Shown here one piece after another: positions 22,001-33,594 of a DNA stretch of 64,000 nucleotides. Made by a program: the position numbers and the translations under genes. A model generated the notes under the pieces. It made no database searches, had not been told where the DNA came from, and saw only the letters and a program-made list of their open reading frames with translations. Position 1 is the stretch's first letter. Each line of letters starts with the position of its first letter. Source of the stretch: Hyperoodon ampullatus (Eukaryota > Chordata > Mammalia > Artiodactyla > Ziphiidae); assembly GCA_949752795.1 (NCBI GenBank), contig OX457061.1:42316338-42380337 (forward strand). Reading direction: 5' to 3'.

Positions 22001-22120
22001 GTTGGCCAATTACAACCTGAAGGCCAAATTCTGCCCTAAGCCCCTTCACTGGAGCACAGCCATAACCATTCACCCTTTCATTTATGTATCATCTGTGGCT
22101 GCTTCTGCCCTACAACCACA
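22000..22120. repeat. second copy of the old repeat at 2890-2964 (opposite orientation)
   Basis: GGAGCACAGCCATAACCATT...TTTATGTATCATCTGTGGCT is the reverse complement, with mismatches, of 2905-2955. The preceding GGTTGGCCAATTACAACCTG is typical of one end of a hAT-class MER-type element. The family is not named. Confidence 0.45.
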
Positions 22121-22296
22121 AAATACCACATACTGGGTGGCTTAGACAATAGAAATTTATTTTCTCACAGTTCTGGAGGCTAGAAGTCCAAGATCAAGGT
22201 ACCAGCAGGGTCAGTTTCTGGCAAGAGCTCTCTTCCTTACTCATAGACAGCTGCCTTCTTGCTGTTCTTCCACATGGCCTTTGCTCACTACATGTG

Positions 22297-22334
<38 letters not shown>

Positions 22335-22515
22335 AGTCTCTGGTATCTCCTTAAAAGAGCACTAATCTCTTTGGACCAAGACCCCACCCTCATGACCTCA
22401 TCTAATCCTAATTACTTCCCCAAGGCCCAGTTTCCAAATACACATCACATTGGGGGTTAGGGCTTCAACATATTAATTTGAGGGGATACAAGCATTTGAT
22501 ATATAACAGGCCATA
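22120..22515 (-). mobile_element. solo LTR of MaLR (MLT1/MST-like) type
   Basis: The plus strand reads AAAATACCACATACTGGGTG, AGAAATTTATTTTCTCACAG, TTCTGGAGGCTAGAAGTCCA, CCCTCATGACCTCATCTAAT and ends near TTCAACATATTAATTTGAGG. This is the reverse complement of an ERVL-MaLR LTR. No internal retroviral genes flank it, so it is a solo LTR. A GA microsatellite has expanded within it. Confidence 0.75.
22298..22334 (+). repeat. (GA)n microsatellite
   Basis: About 17 uninterrupted GA units lie inside the MaLR LTR, where related LTRs usually carry a short GAGAGA stretch. Confidence 0.95.
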
Positions 22516-23100
22516 ATTTTTTAAATGAAAACCAATGTTTTAACCAAGTCTCATTTTATCAGTTAGGATTTTTTTTTCAATCCATCCTCTGAAGAATCAC
22601 AACAAACCACTTTCCAGAGTCAGCACAGAAAGTATTGAGTATAACTTCATCTGTCAGTTAAAAGTAGGTCTTCTATTAAATGTAGGAGCAAAGGAGGTCT
22701 TTTATTGCCTCTGAAAATTCAGTAAGTACTCATTTAGATCCCACAGAGCATATGACACTTGGGAGATTACAACTTGGAATTCTAACTAAGCTTTACTTTG
22801 CTGGTTTTTCATTTTTTTCTCCTTCCATCTCACTCTAGCCCCACAGTATAGTTCTCCTTATTCTTCATCAACTGGTAAATCACAAGAGATAGAAAACCTA
22901 ATGGAAAAACACAACATAATCAAGAGCCCCGATGAAAGGTAATGTGGGGTGTTTTCCTCCTTGTGATCCAAATAGAGAAACAGCTAATCTTGCAATTGTG
23001 TTCATCTGTTTGTCTTCTAGACCTGCAAGTCCCATTCATCTCTAATAGCAATTTGGAGAAAAATGGGTAAAAAATCTGAGTAGGAGATAAGGACTTGTGT
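22516..23100. other. non-coding sequence, nothing recognised
   Basis: No repeat landmark and no coding frame of note. Confidence 0.4.
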
Positions 23101-23120
23101 TTGGACTGTATACCATTTCT

Positions 23121-23418
23121 TTCTTTTTTTTTTTTTTTTTTTGGCTGCTTTGGGCCTTTGTTGCTGTGTGCAGACTGCAGCTAGTGGGGGCTACTCTTCA
23201 TTGCAGCACACGGGCTTCTCATTGCAATGGCTTCTCTTGTTGCAGAGCACGGGCTCTATGCACACAGGCTTCAATAGCTGCAGCACATGGGCTCAGTAGT
23301 TGTGGCTCGTGGGCTTTGCTGCTCTGCAGCATGAGGGATCTTCCTGGACCAGGGATCAAACCCATGTCCCCTGCATTGGCAGGCGGATTCTTAACCACTG
23401 TGCCACCAGGGAAGCCCC
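23121..23418 (-). mobile_element. CHR-type SINE, long form
   Basis: On the minus strand it begins GGGGCTTCCCTGGTGGCACA, carries the B-box-like GGGTTTGATCCCTGGTCCAG, and ends in GGCTGC... followed by a poly-A, seen as an 18-T run on the plus strand. A perfect 19-bp TSD TGGACTGTATACCATTTCT lies at 23102-23120 and 23419-23437. Confidence 0.97.
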
Positions 23419-23437
23419 TGGACTGTATACCATTTCT

Positions 23438-25007
23438 AAATTCTCATCTCAACAGCAAATTAAGACCAGAGAGGAATAATTTAACCTATTTATTTATATC
23501 ATACTTTAAAATAAGAAGCCAGCTGGAAAGATGGCAGCTTGAAGCCAGTGTGTCTCCTAATGTCCCTTTCTAAAGTAGTAAAACAACTTGATCAGACAGG
23601 GCAATATGAATTGCTTTATCTCTTAGGGAAGGTAGTCTGCCACTCTCTATTAAAAAGTAAAAAATGCCTACCCTCTCTAACTCAGGAAGCCCACTTTGAG
23701 TAAAGTGGCAATACATAAAGATCTATGTAGTAGTGCTTTGATTGCTGGTTATTTGTAATGGTTTAAGTATTGTGGAAGAAAATGCTAACAAAAGACACAA
23801 TGCATTGTGTTTGGGTTTACAGACAAAAATTGCTTTCTTTTAAATCTACTACAGTAAGAGATATCTAAGTGCATTGTTCATCTAACACCCCCAAGACAAA
23901 ATGATTTGGAATACAATGGACCTTAGGAAAGGTTTAATAAGTTTCCTGATGAATCATTTACATTAGCTGTTACATTTTTAAATCATCATCAATTTTCACA
24001 ATAACCACTGTTTTATGACCACCTATGCAATTATCTAAACAATGTTCCTAAAATGTTTGAAAGAACTAAGCTCTATAAAGAGTCTACACATGTGTACAAA
24101 ATAAAGTTTATAGGAAAATTCTTGCCTTTTTCTCCTTATGTGTCAGGAACTTAAGAACAAATCTTAAAAGCACTTATTTTTCAGCTTCTCCTTAGCCCTG
24201 AGAATGGAGCTAGCAAGAACCTGATGGTTTAGTGCTCAACTTTCATTCTTAAAAGGAAAATTCATATTTCCCTTTTAAGAATGATTTCATATTTCTGATC
24301 TTATATTTCCCCTAAGAAAGAAGTGGATATGCATTTCTTATATGATGTCTATCATTTGGCTGAATAAATTGTGAGGCCTAAATAATATGAAATATTACAC
24401 AGCTTTATTTTTCAAAGTGAGTTTGGATCTACATCTATCACACCACAGGGAATTCTACATTGTGTAAAGTGAAAAAAGAAATTTGCTGAATTTCTTCAGC
24501 AAAGAAAAATGAGAGCATAGGCTAAAGAAAATCCAATTTAATACATAGAGTATATATATGCTGTAATCCTAGTTTTAAAAAACAACCAAAAACAACCTCT
24601 ATGTAGGTATATAAGGTATATGAATATATGTGTTCTATGTGTGTGTGTGTATATATATATCTTTTTTGTATGGACAAAAAAAGGAGTGGAAAGAAATCAT
24701 TAATTCTAGGCTATTAACATTTGGTTAAAGCAGATGCAGCTGGGGGGAGGGAATATCATAAAATTTTTCATTTTACATCTTTATGTTGTTTAAATAGTTA
24801 TAATGATCATAAATTACCCTTGGAAATAACAACTACAACAGAAAAAATAAAAGTAAAAAAAGAAAATGAAGGGGGAGGGGAGCATAGATGGTGCCATTAA
24901 GTTCTTGCAAAGTTTTAAATGTCAATAATTTATTTCCAGTAATCTATATTGTTTCCTCGTTTTAGTATTTTTTTCCTTTAGTTAATTCTTTCCACTTTGA
25001 ATTCTTC
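23438..25007. other. non-coding sequence with small hairpins
   Basis: No repeat family recognised. It holds a 13-bp perfect inverted repeat (24244-24256 / 24271-24283), a 9-bp one (24482-24490 / 24495-24503) and short TG/TA runs near 24640. Confidence 0.45.
24244..24283. repeat. inverted repeat, 13-bp arms
   Basis: CATTCTTAAAAGG and CCTTTTAAGAATG are exact reverse complements around a 14-nt AT-rich loop. Confidence 0.85.
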
Positions 25008-25389
25008 CAGGATTTCCTTTTTTTTTCACATCTTTATTGGAGTATAATTGCTTTACAATGTTAACTTCTGTTGTACAACAAAGTGAATGAGCTATATGTA
25101 TACATATATCCCTATATACCCTCCTCCCTGAGCCTCCCTCCCACCCTCCCTATCCCACCCTTCTAGGTCATCACAAAGCATAGAGTTGGTCTCCCTGTGC
25201 TATGCAGCAGTTTCCCAACAGCCATCCATTTTACGCTTGGTACTGTATAAATGTCAATGTTACTCTCTCACTTCATCCCAGCTTACCCTTGACCCCTGTG
25301 TCCTCAAGTCCGTTCTCTACATCTGAATCTTTATTCCTGGGAAGCTACTAGGTTCATCAGTACCAGTTTTTTGTTTTTTTAGTACCAGT

Positions 25390-28300
25390 TTTTTTAGATT
25401 CCATATATATGCATTAGCATGTGGTATTCGTTTTTCTCTTTCTGACTTACTTCACTCTGTATGACAAACTCCAGGTCCACCAAACTCACTAAAAATAACT
25501 AAATTTCGCTCCTTTTTATGGTTGAGGAATATTCCATTGTATCTATGTGCCACATCTTCTTTATCCATTCATCTGTCGATGGACATTTAGGTTGCTTCCA
25601 TGTCCTGGATATTGTAATAGAGCTGCAATGAACATTGTGGTACATGTCTCTTTTTTTTTTTTTTTTTGTGGTACGCGGGCCTCTCACTGTTGTGGCCTCT
25701 CCCGTTGCGGAGCACAGGCTCCAGACGCGCAGGCTCAACGGCCATGACTCACGGGCCCAGCCGCTCCACGGCATGTGGGTTCTTCCCGGACCAGGGCACG
25801 AACCCGTGTCCCCTGCATCGGCAGGCAGACTCTCAACCACTGTGCCACCAGGGAAGCCCTACATGTCTCTTTTTGAATTAAGGTTTTCTCAGGGTATATG
25901 CCCAGTAGTGGGATCACTGAGTCATAAGATAGTTCTATTTTTAGTTTTTTTAAGGAACCTCCATACTGTTCTCCATAGTGACTGTATCAATTTACATTCC
26001 CACCAACAGTGCAGGAGGGTTCCCATTTCTCCACACCCTCTCCAACATTTATTGTTTGTAGATTTTTTGATGATGGCCATTCTGACCAGTGTGAGGTGAT
26101 TACTCAATGTAGTTTTGATTTGCATTTCTCTAATGATTAGTGATGTTGAGCAAATTTTCACATGTTGGCTGTCTGTATGCTTTCTTTGGAGAAATGTCTA
26201 TTTAGGTCTTGTGCCCACTTTTGGATTGAGTTGTTTGTTCTATTGATACTGAGCTACAGGAGCTGTTTGTGTATTTTGGAGATTACTCCTTTGTCCGTTG
26301 CTTCATTTGAAAATATTTTCTCCCATTCTAAGGGTTGTCTTTTCGTCTTGTTTATGGTTTCCTTTGCTGTTCAAAACCTTTTAAGTTTCATTATGTCCCA
26401 TTTGTTTATTTTTGTTTTTATTTCCATCACTCTACAAGGTGGGTCAAAAAGGACCTTGCTCTGATTCATGTCATAGAGTCTTCTGCCTATGTTTTCCTCT
26501 AAGAGTTTTATAGTGTCTGGCCTTACATTTAGTTCTATAATCCATTTTGAGTTTATTTTTGTTTATGGTGTTAGGAAGTGTTATAATTTCATTCTTCTAC
26601 ATGTAGCTGTCTAGTTTCTGCAGCACCATGTATTGAAGAGGCTGTCTCTTCTCCACTGTATATTCTTGCCTCTTTTGTCAAAGATAAGGTGACCATATGT
26701 GCGTGGGTTTATCTCTGGGCTTTCTATACTGTTCCATTGGTCTATATTTCTGTTTTGGTGCCAGTACCATACTGTCTTGATTGGTGTAGCTTTGTAGTAT
26801 AGTCTGAAGTCAGGGAGACTGAATCCTCCAGCTCTGTTTTTCTTTCTCAAGATTGCTTCAGCTATTCGGGGTCTTTAGTGTTTCCATATAAATTGTAAAA
26901 TTTCTTGTTCTAACTCTGTGAAAAATGCCATTGGTAATTTGACAGGGATTGCATTGAATCTGTAGATTGCTTTGGGTAGTATAGACATTTTCACAAAGTT
27001 GATTCTTCCAATCCAAGAATATGGTATATCTCTACATCTGTTTGTATCATCTTTGATTTTTTCATCAGTGTCTTATAGTTTTCTGCATACAGGTCTTTTT
27101 TTCTCTTTAGGTAGGTTTCTTCCTAGGTATTTTATTCTTTTAGTTGCAATGGTAAATAGGATTGTTCACTTAATTTCTCATTCTGAGCTTTCATTGTTAG
27201 TGTATAGGAATGCAAGAGATTTCTGTGCATTAATTTTGTATCTTGCAAGGATACCAAATACACTGATTAGCTCTAGTAGTTTTCTGGTGGCATTTTTAGG
27301 ATTTTCTACATATAGTATCATATCATGTGCAAACAGTGACAGTTCTGCTTCTTCCTTTCCAATTTGCATTACTTTTATTTCTTTTTCTTCTCTGATTGCC
27401 GAGGCTAAGACTTCCAAAACTATGTGGAATAAGAGTGGTGAGAGTGGATGTCCTTATCTTGTTCCTGATCCTAGAAGACATGCTTTCAGTTTTTCACCAT
27501 TGAGAATAGTGTTGGCTGTGGGTTTGTCATATACGGCTTTTATTATGTTGAAGTAGGTTCCTTCTATGCCATCATTCTGGAGAGTTTTTATCATAAATGG
27601 GTGTTGAATTTTGTCAAAAGATTTTTCTACATCTATTGAGATGATCATATGGTTTTTATCTTTCAGTTTGTTAATATGGTGTATCACATTGATTGATTTG
27701 CTTTTATTGAATAATCCTTGCATTCCTGTGATAAACCCCACCTGATCATGTGGTATGATCCCTTTAACGTGCTGTTGGATTCTGTTTGCTAGTATTTTGT
27801 TCAGGATTTTTGCATCTATGTTCATCAGTGATATTGGCCTGGAATTTTGTTTATTTTGGGACACTTTTGTCTGGTTTTGGTATCAGGGTGATGGTGGCCT
27901 TGTAGAATGAGTTTGGGAGTGTTCCTCCCTCTGATATATTTTGGAAGAGTTTGAGAAGGATCGGTGTTGGCTCTTCTCTAAATGTTTGATGGAATTTGCC
28001 TGTGAAGCCAACTGGCCCTGGGCTTGTTTTTTGGAAGATGTTTAATCACAGTTTCAACTTCAGTGCTTGTGATGGGTCTGTTAACATTTTCAATTTCTTC
28101 CTGGTTCAGTCTTGGAAGGTTGTGATTTTCCAAGAATTTGTCCATTTCTTCCAGGTTGTCCATTTTATTGGCATATAGTTGCTTGTAGTAGTCTCCCATG
28201 ATCCTTTGTATTTCTGCAGTATCAGTTGTTACTCCTTTTTCATTCCTAATTCTGTTGATTTGAGTCTTCTCCCTTTTTTTTCTGATGAATCTGGCGAATT

Positions 28301-29429
28301 GTTTATCAATTTTGTTTATCGTCTCAAAGAACCAGCTTTTAGTCTTATTGATCTTTGCTATTATTTCCTTCATTTCTTTTTCACTTATTTCTGATCTCAT
28401 CTTTATGATTTCTTTCCTTCTGCTAACTCTGGGTTTTTTGTTTTGTTGTTGTTGTTCTTCTTTCTCTAATTGCTTTTGGTGTAAGGTTAGGTTGTTTATT
28501 TGAGATTTTTATTGTTTCTTGAGGTAGGATTGTATTGCTATAACCCTCCCTCTTAAAACTGCTTTTGCTGCATCCCATAGGTTTTGGGTCATCGCGTTTT
28601 CATTGTCATTTGTTTCTAGGTATTTTTTGATATCCTCTTTGATTTCTTCAGTGATCTCTTGGTTGTTTAGTAGCATATAGTTTAGCCTCCATGTGTTTGT
28701 ATTTTTTACAGTTTTTTTCCTGTAATTGATATCTAGTCTCATAGCATTGTGTTCAGAAAAGATGCTTGATACGATTTCACTTTTCATAAATTTTTCAAGG
28801 CTTGATTTGTGACCCAAGATGTGATATATCCTGGAGAATGTTTCATGTGCACTTGAGAAGAAAGTGTACTCTGTTGTTTTTGGATGGAATGTCCTATAAA
28901 TATTGACTAAGTCCATCTGCTCTAATGTGTCATTTAAAGCTTATGTTTCCTTATTTATTTTCTGTTTGGATGATCTCTCCTTGGGTGTAAGTGGGGTGTT
29001 AAAGTCACATACAATTATTGTGTTTCTGTCGATTTCTCCTTTCATGGTTGTTATAATTTGCCTTACATATTGAGGTGATCCTCTCTTGGGTGCATAGATA
29101 TTTACAATTGTTATATCTTCTTCCTAGATTCATCCTTTGATCATTATGTAGTTTCCCTCCTTTTCTCTTGTAATAGTCTTTATTTTAAAGTCTATTTTGT
29201 CTGATATGAGTATTGCTACCCCACTTTCATTTGATTTCCATCTGCATGGAATATTCTTTTCCATCCCCTCACTTTCAGTCTGTATGTGTCCCTAGGTCTG
29301 AAGTGGGTCTCTTGTAGACAGCATATGGGTCTTGTTTTGTATCCATTCAGCCCATCTGTGTCTTTTGGCTGGAGTATTTAATCCATTTCCATTTAAGGTA
29401 ATTATCGATATGTATGCTCCTGTTACCAT
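25390..29429 (-). pseudogene. L1-D ORF2 remnant
   Basis: The start ATG (reversed CAT at 29427-29429) lies 58 bp after the ORF1 stop, the same spacing as in L1-A. Open pieces remain at 28509-28916, 27978-28400, 27454-27864, 27178-27417, 26611-26850 and 25922-26161. They retain RT blocks such as [12 protein letters not shown]. The catalytic FADD box is changed to FAHD (in [10 protein letters not shown], near 27340), and many indels break the frame. A CHR SINE (25656-25859) interrupts the C-terminus. The enzyme is dead. Confidence 0.85.
25656..25859 (-). mobile_element. CHR SINE, young subtype, in L1-D ORF2
   Basis: A T-run is followed by GTGGTACGCGGGCCTCTCAC (reversed tail) and the reversed head TGTGCCACCAGGGAAGCC. 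The 15-bp TSD TACATGTCTCTTTTT lies at 25641-25655 and 25860-25874. Confidence 0.97.
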
Positions 29430-29487
29430 TTTCTTAATTGTTTTGGGTTTGTTTTTGTGGGTCTTCTCTTTGTCTTGTATTTCCTTC

Positions 29488-30606
29488 CTAGAGAAGTTCC
29501 TTTAGCCTCTGTTGTAAAGTTGGTTTGGTGGTGTTGAATTCTCTTAGCTTTTGCTTGTCTGTAAAGCTTCTGATTTCTCCATCAAATCTGAATGAGATCC
29601 TTGCTGGGTATAGTTATCTTGGTTGTAGTTTCTTCCTTTTCATCGCTTTAATTATAACCTGCCACTCTCTTCTGGCATGCAGAGTTTCTGCTGAAAAATC
29701 AGCTGATAACCTTCTGGGGATTCCATTGTATATTATTTGTTGCTTTACCCTTGCTGCTTTTAATATTTTTTCTTTGTGTTTAATTTTTGTTATTTTGATT
29801 AATATGTGTCTCGGTGTGTTTCTCCTTGGGTTTATCCTGTATGGGACTCTCTGCATTTCCTGGACTTGATTGACTATTTCCTTCCCCATGTTGGGGAAGG
29901 TTTTTTTTTTTTTTTTTTTTTTTTTGTGGTACGCGGGCCTCACACTGCTGTGGCCTCTCCCGTTGTGGAGCACAGGCTCTGGACGCGCAGGCTCAGCGGC
30001 CATGGCTCACGGGCCCAGCCGCTCCGTGGCATGTGGGATCTTCCCGGACCGGGGCACGAACCCGCGTCCCCTGCATCGGCAGGCGGACTCTCAACCACTG
30101 CGCCACCAGGGAGGCCCTTGGGGAAGGTTTTGACTATAATCTCTCCTAATATTTTCTTAGACCCTTTCTTTTTTTCTTCTTCTTCTGGGCCACATATAAT
30201 TTGAATGTTGGTGCATTTAGTGTTGTCCCAGAGGTCTCAGGGATTGTCTTCAATTCTCTTCATTCTTTTTTCTTTATTCTGCTCCTCTACAGTTATTTCC
30301 ACCATTTTGTCTTCCAGCTCACTTATTCATTCTTCTGCCTCAGTTATTCTGTGATTGATTCCTTCTAGAGTATTTTTAATTTCAGTTATTTTGTTGTTCA
30401 TTACTGCTTGTGTGTGCTTTAATTCTTCTAGGTCCTTGTTAAATATTTCTTGTATTTTCTCTATTCTATTTCTGAGATTTTGGATCATCTTTACTATCAT
30501 TACTCTGAACTCTTTTTCAGGTAGTTTGCTTATCTCTTCTTCATGTATTTGGTCTGTGGATTTTACCTTGCTCCTTTGCCTGCAAGATATTTCTCTGTCT
30601 TCTCAT
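29488..30606 (-). pseudogene. L1-D ORF1 remnant
   Basis: Removing the SINE and one TSD copy leaves about 892 bp, essentially the 894 bp of L1-A ORF1. The start codon context is the same (ATGAGAAGAC here, ATGAGAAAGC in L1-A). Conserved pieces include NPRRNTPRH (inside the open frame 29614-30003) and LSADFSAETLHARREW. Indels and in-frame stops, plus the SINE at 29905-30117, inactivate it. Confidence 0.85.
29905..30117 (-). mobile_element. CHR SINE, young subtype, in L1-D ORF1
   Basis: The reversed tail GTGGTACGCGGGCCTCACAC and head GCGCCACCAGGGAGGCCC are present with a long T-run. TSD TTGGGGAAGGTTTT lies at 29891-29904 and 30118-30131. Confidence 0.97.
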
Positions 30607-31154
30607 TTTGTCTGATTTGCAGTATTTGAGGTCTCCTTTCCCTAGACTGCAGGGTCACAGTTCTTCTTGCTTCTGTTCTCTGCCCCTGGTGGTAGGGTTG
30701 TTCCAGTGTCTTGCATAGGCTTCCTGATGGGAGGCACTGGTGCCTGTGTTCTGGTGGGTGAAGCTGAGTCTTTTCCCTCTGATGAGCAGGACTGTGTCAG
30801 GTGGTGTGTTTTGGAATGTCTGTGAGCTTAGCATGACTTTAGGTAGTCTGTGTGCTGAATGGGTGGGTTTGTGTTCCTGTTTTGTTTGTTGTTTGGTGTG
30901 AGGCATCCAGTGCTGGGAGCTACAGGCAGTTGGGTGGAGCTCTTGGTGATTAATCTACCCTGGGGCCAGGAATTCTCTAGTAGTCCAGCGTCCTGGACAT
31001 AGTGCTTCCACCTGAGAGCCTCAGGCCCAACTTACATTCGAGAAGCCAAGACACCACAAGTTGCTCTTCCCAGAAATAAAGGGGATTAAAAAAATAAAAG
31101 ACTAACAAAACCCCAGGCAAACAGTGAAAAGTAAAATCAAACACACAAAAACAG

Positions 31155-31366
31155 GGCTTCCCTGGTGGTGCAGTGGTTGAGAGTCCGCCTGCCGATGCAG
31201 GGGACATGGGTTCGTGCCTCGGTCCAGGAAGATCCCACGTGCCACAGAGCGGCTAGGCCCGTGAGCCATGGCTGCTGAGCCTGCATGTCTGGAGCCTGTG
31301 CTCCGCAATGGGAGAAGCCACAACAGTGAGAGGCCCATGTACCACAAAAAAAAAAAACACAAAAAA
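31155..31366 (+). mobile_element. CHR SINE, young subtype, in L1-D 5' UTR
   Basis: Head GGCTTCCCTGGTGGTGCAGT, B box GGGTTCGTGCCTC and tail GAGAGGCCCATGTACCAC plus A's. TSD ACACAAAAACAG lies at 31143-31154 and 31367-31378. Confidence 0.95.
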
Positions 31367-31692
31367 ACACAAAAACAGAAACAAGGAAACATGCACGCAC
31401 ACAAAAGAAACAAAAACAGAATCAAATAAAATAAAAAAGCAGAGAACAACCAAACAAACAAAAGAAATGAAGAATGAAATAAAACTATTAAAAAGAAAAC
31501 TAGGAGGTGGAGTCAAGATGGCGGTGTGGAAAGACACGGAGTTAGTGTCTCCCCATAGTGAGGGCACCTGTCAGCCGCTGGTGGGGGACTCTGATGACCA
31601 AGGAGATGGGAGGAACCCCAAAGTGAACTGGTAGGAAGTAGGGGGATGGAGTGGGGAGGAGAAGTGGAGGCCAGACACGATTGGCAGCCCTG

Positions 31693-32175
31693 AGGCCAGG
31701 GAAATCAGGAGAGGCAGGATGGAGGGACTCTCCAGGAAGAGCAGGAGAGGGTCTGAGGGCAATCGTCTGGCCCACACGGGCAGGGGAGCCTGCTAAGGTC
31801 CCAAGCCAGTACCCCCTCTCCAAAGCCCCATCCAGGACACATGGGTCCTGGGGGGTATAGGAGAGAGGCCAGGGAGATCAGGAGAGGAAGGGTGGAGGAG
31901 CCATCTGGGAGGAGGGGGAGAGGACCAGAGGGCGACTGCCCTGCCCAGTTGGGCCCGGGGAGCCTGCTGAGCTCCCAGGCCGCTCCCCAGTCCTCCAAAC
32001 ACCCCTCGAGGCTGCGTGGGTCTTGGGGGCATACGAGGGAGGCCAGGGAGATCAGGAGAGGCAGGCAGGAGGGGCCCTCCCAGGCCTGAGGACCAGGAGA
32101 GGAGAGGAGGGTATTTTCCCTGCCCACTCGAGGCCAGAAAGCCTGCTGGGCTGCCAGGAGAGGTCCCCTGCCCTC
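31693..32175 (+). repeat. GC-rich 172-174 bp tandem units in the L1-B 5' UTR
   Basis: Units begin GAGGCCAGGGAGATCAGGAG at 31693 (one mismatch), 31865 and 32039, giving spacings of 172 and 174 bp. The third is partial. Shared internal landmarks are GGAGCCTGCTGAGCTCCCAG-type and TGGGTCYTGGGGG blocks. Long open frames on both strands here are repeat artefacts. Confidence 0.9.
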
Positions 32176-32351
32176 TGAGACAAATGGTGGGGGCACTCCT
32201 GGGACCCTTCTGTTCCTTGAGCCTAAGCCCCACCCTCCACAACCCCCAGGGCCTTTTCCAACCCTGTGGGTTCTGAGCATTGGTGCCACCCACCACTCAA
32301 ACCTCGCCCTTGATTAGATCCCACCCTCCACAGCCAAGGTCTTCCCCCCTC

Positions 32352-32463
32352 TTTTTTTTTTTTGGCTGTCCCATGTGGCTTGTGGGATCTTGGTTCATGT
32401 GCCCAGGGTCAGGTTGAAGCTCCTGTGGTATGAGCTCTGAGTCCAAACCACTGGACTAACAGA
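32352..32463 (-). mobile_element. short CHR-like SINE segment inside the L1-B 5' UTR
   Basis: Reversed, it reads TTAGTCCAGTGGTTTGGACT, then a diverged B box, then AAGATCCCACAAGCCACATG and CAGCC plus an A-run. It is the ~120 bp CHR form without its first bases. No TSD was found. Confidence 0.75.
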
Positions 32464-32635
32464 GAACATCAGACCCCAGGGAATATTCATCAGAGCGAGT
32501 GCCACAGAGTTCCTCATCTCAGCACCAAGACCCGGCTCTACCCAATAGCATATAGACTCCAGTGTTGGAAGCCTCAGCCCAAACAACAAGTAAGGCAGGA
32601 ATATAATCCCATTCATTAAAAATAAAAATAAAAAA

Positions 32636-33536
32636 ATGAGATGGCAAAAAATTGTCACAGATGAAGGACCAAGGTAAAAACCTACAAGACCAAATAAATG
32701 AAGAGGAAATAGGTAACCTACCTGAAAAACAATTCAGAGTAATGATAGTAAAGATGATCCAGAATCTTGGAGATAGAATGGAGGCACAGACTGAGAGAAT
32801 ACAAGAAATGTTTAACAAAGATCTAGAAGAACTAAAGAACAAACAAACAGAGATGAACAACACAACAACTGAAATGAAAAATACACTAGAAGGAATCAAT
32901 AACAGAATAACTGAGGCAGAAGAAAGAATAAGTAAGCTGCAAGACAAAATGGTGGAAATAACTGTCGAGGAGCAGAATAAAGAAAAAAGAATGAAAAGAA
33001 CTGAAGGCAGTCTCAGAGACCTCTGGGACAACACTAAATGCACCAATATTCAAATTATAGGGGTCCCAGAAGAAGAAGAGAAAAAGAAAGGGTCTGAGAA
33101 TAAATTTGAAGAGATTATAGTTGAAAACTTCCCTAACATGGGAAAGGAAATAGTCACACAAGCCCAGGAAGCACAGAGTCCCATGCAGGAAAAACCCTAG
33201 GAAAAACACAACAAGACACATATTAATCAAACTAACAAAAATTAAATTCAAAGAAAAAATATTAAAAGCAGCAAAGGAAAAACAAAAAATAACATACAAA
33301 GGAATCCCCAGAAGGATATCAGCTGATTTTTCAGCAGAAACTCCTCAGGGCAAAAGGGAGTGGCAGGATATACTTAAAGTGATGAAAGAGAAGAAGCTAC
33401 AGTCAAGATTACTCTACCCAGCAAGGATCTCATTCAGATTCAGTGAGAAGTCAAAAGTTTTTCAGACAAGCAAAAGCTAATAGAATTCAACACCACCAAA
33501 CCAGCTTCACAGCAAATGCTAAAGAAACTTCTCTAA
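32636..33536 (+). pseudogene. L1-B ORF1 remnant
   Basis: The ancestral start at 32636 (ATGAGATGGC) is followed by a 2-bp net deletion. The open part runs from about 32661 to 33200, with coiled coil and the [14 protein letters not shown] strand. A second indel near 33179 shifts the frame before the C-terminal domain. The end is CTTCTCTAA at 33528-33536. The protein is not expressible in full. Confidence 0.9.
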
Positions 33537-33594
33537 GCGGGAAACACAACAGGAGAAAAAGACCCACAAAAACAAACACAAAACAATTAAGAAA

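Larger units (their letters stand above)
31503..32635 (+). promoter_or_regulatory. L1-B 5' UTR (internal promoter region)
   Basis: The AAGATGGCGG core lies at 31515-31524, as in L1-A. GC-rich tandem units follow, then a CHR-like antisense segment (32352-32463), then a part alignable with the end of the L1-A 5' UTR (AAGGCAGGAATATAATCCCA here, AAGGCAGGAACACAACCCCA there). Confidence 0.7.

Noticed and set aside
22120..22515. Possible full endogenous retrovirus around the LTR-like sequence
   Set aside because: No gag, pol or env-like frames and no second LTR are found within reach; a solo LTR is sufficient.
23097..23573. 158-codon plus-strand frame
   Set aside because: Most of it is an antisense CHR SINE; the peptide pattern (VAEHRL, MWDLPGPG, GGLSTTAPPGKP-like) recurs at every reversed SINE in the window.
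31075..31502. Direct repeats in A-rich DNA considered as a CRISPR-like array or satellite
   Set aside because: The repeats are units of the L1-D 5' UTR, and the sequence is eukaryotic with no array-like spacing.
31705..32296. 194- and 167-codon minus-strand frames
   Set aside because: They lie entirely in the GC-rich tandem units of the L1-B 5' UTR; GC-rich repeats with few stops explain them.
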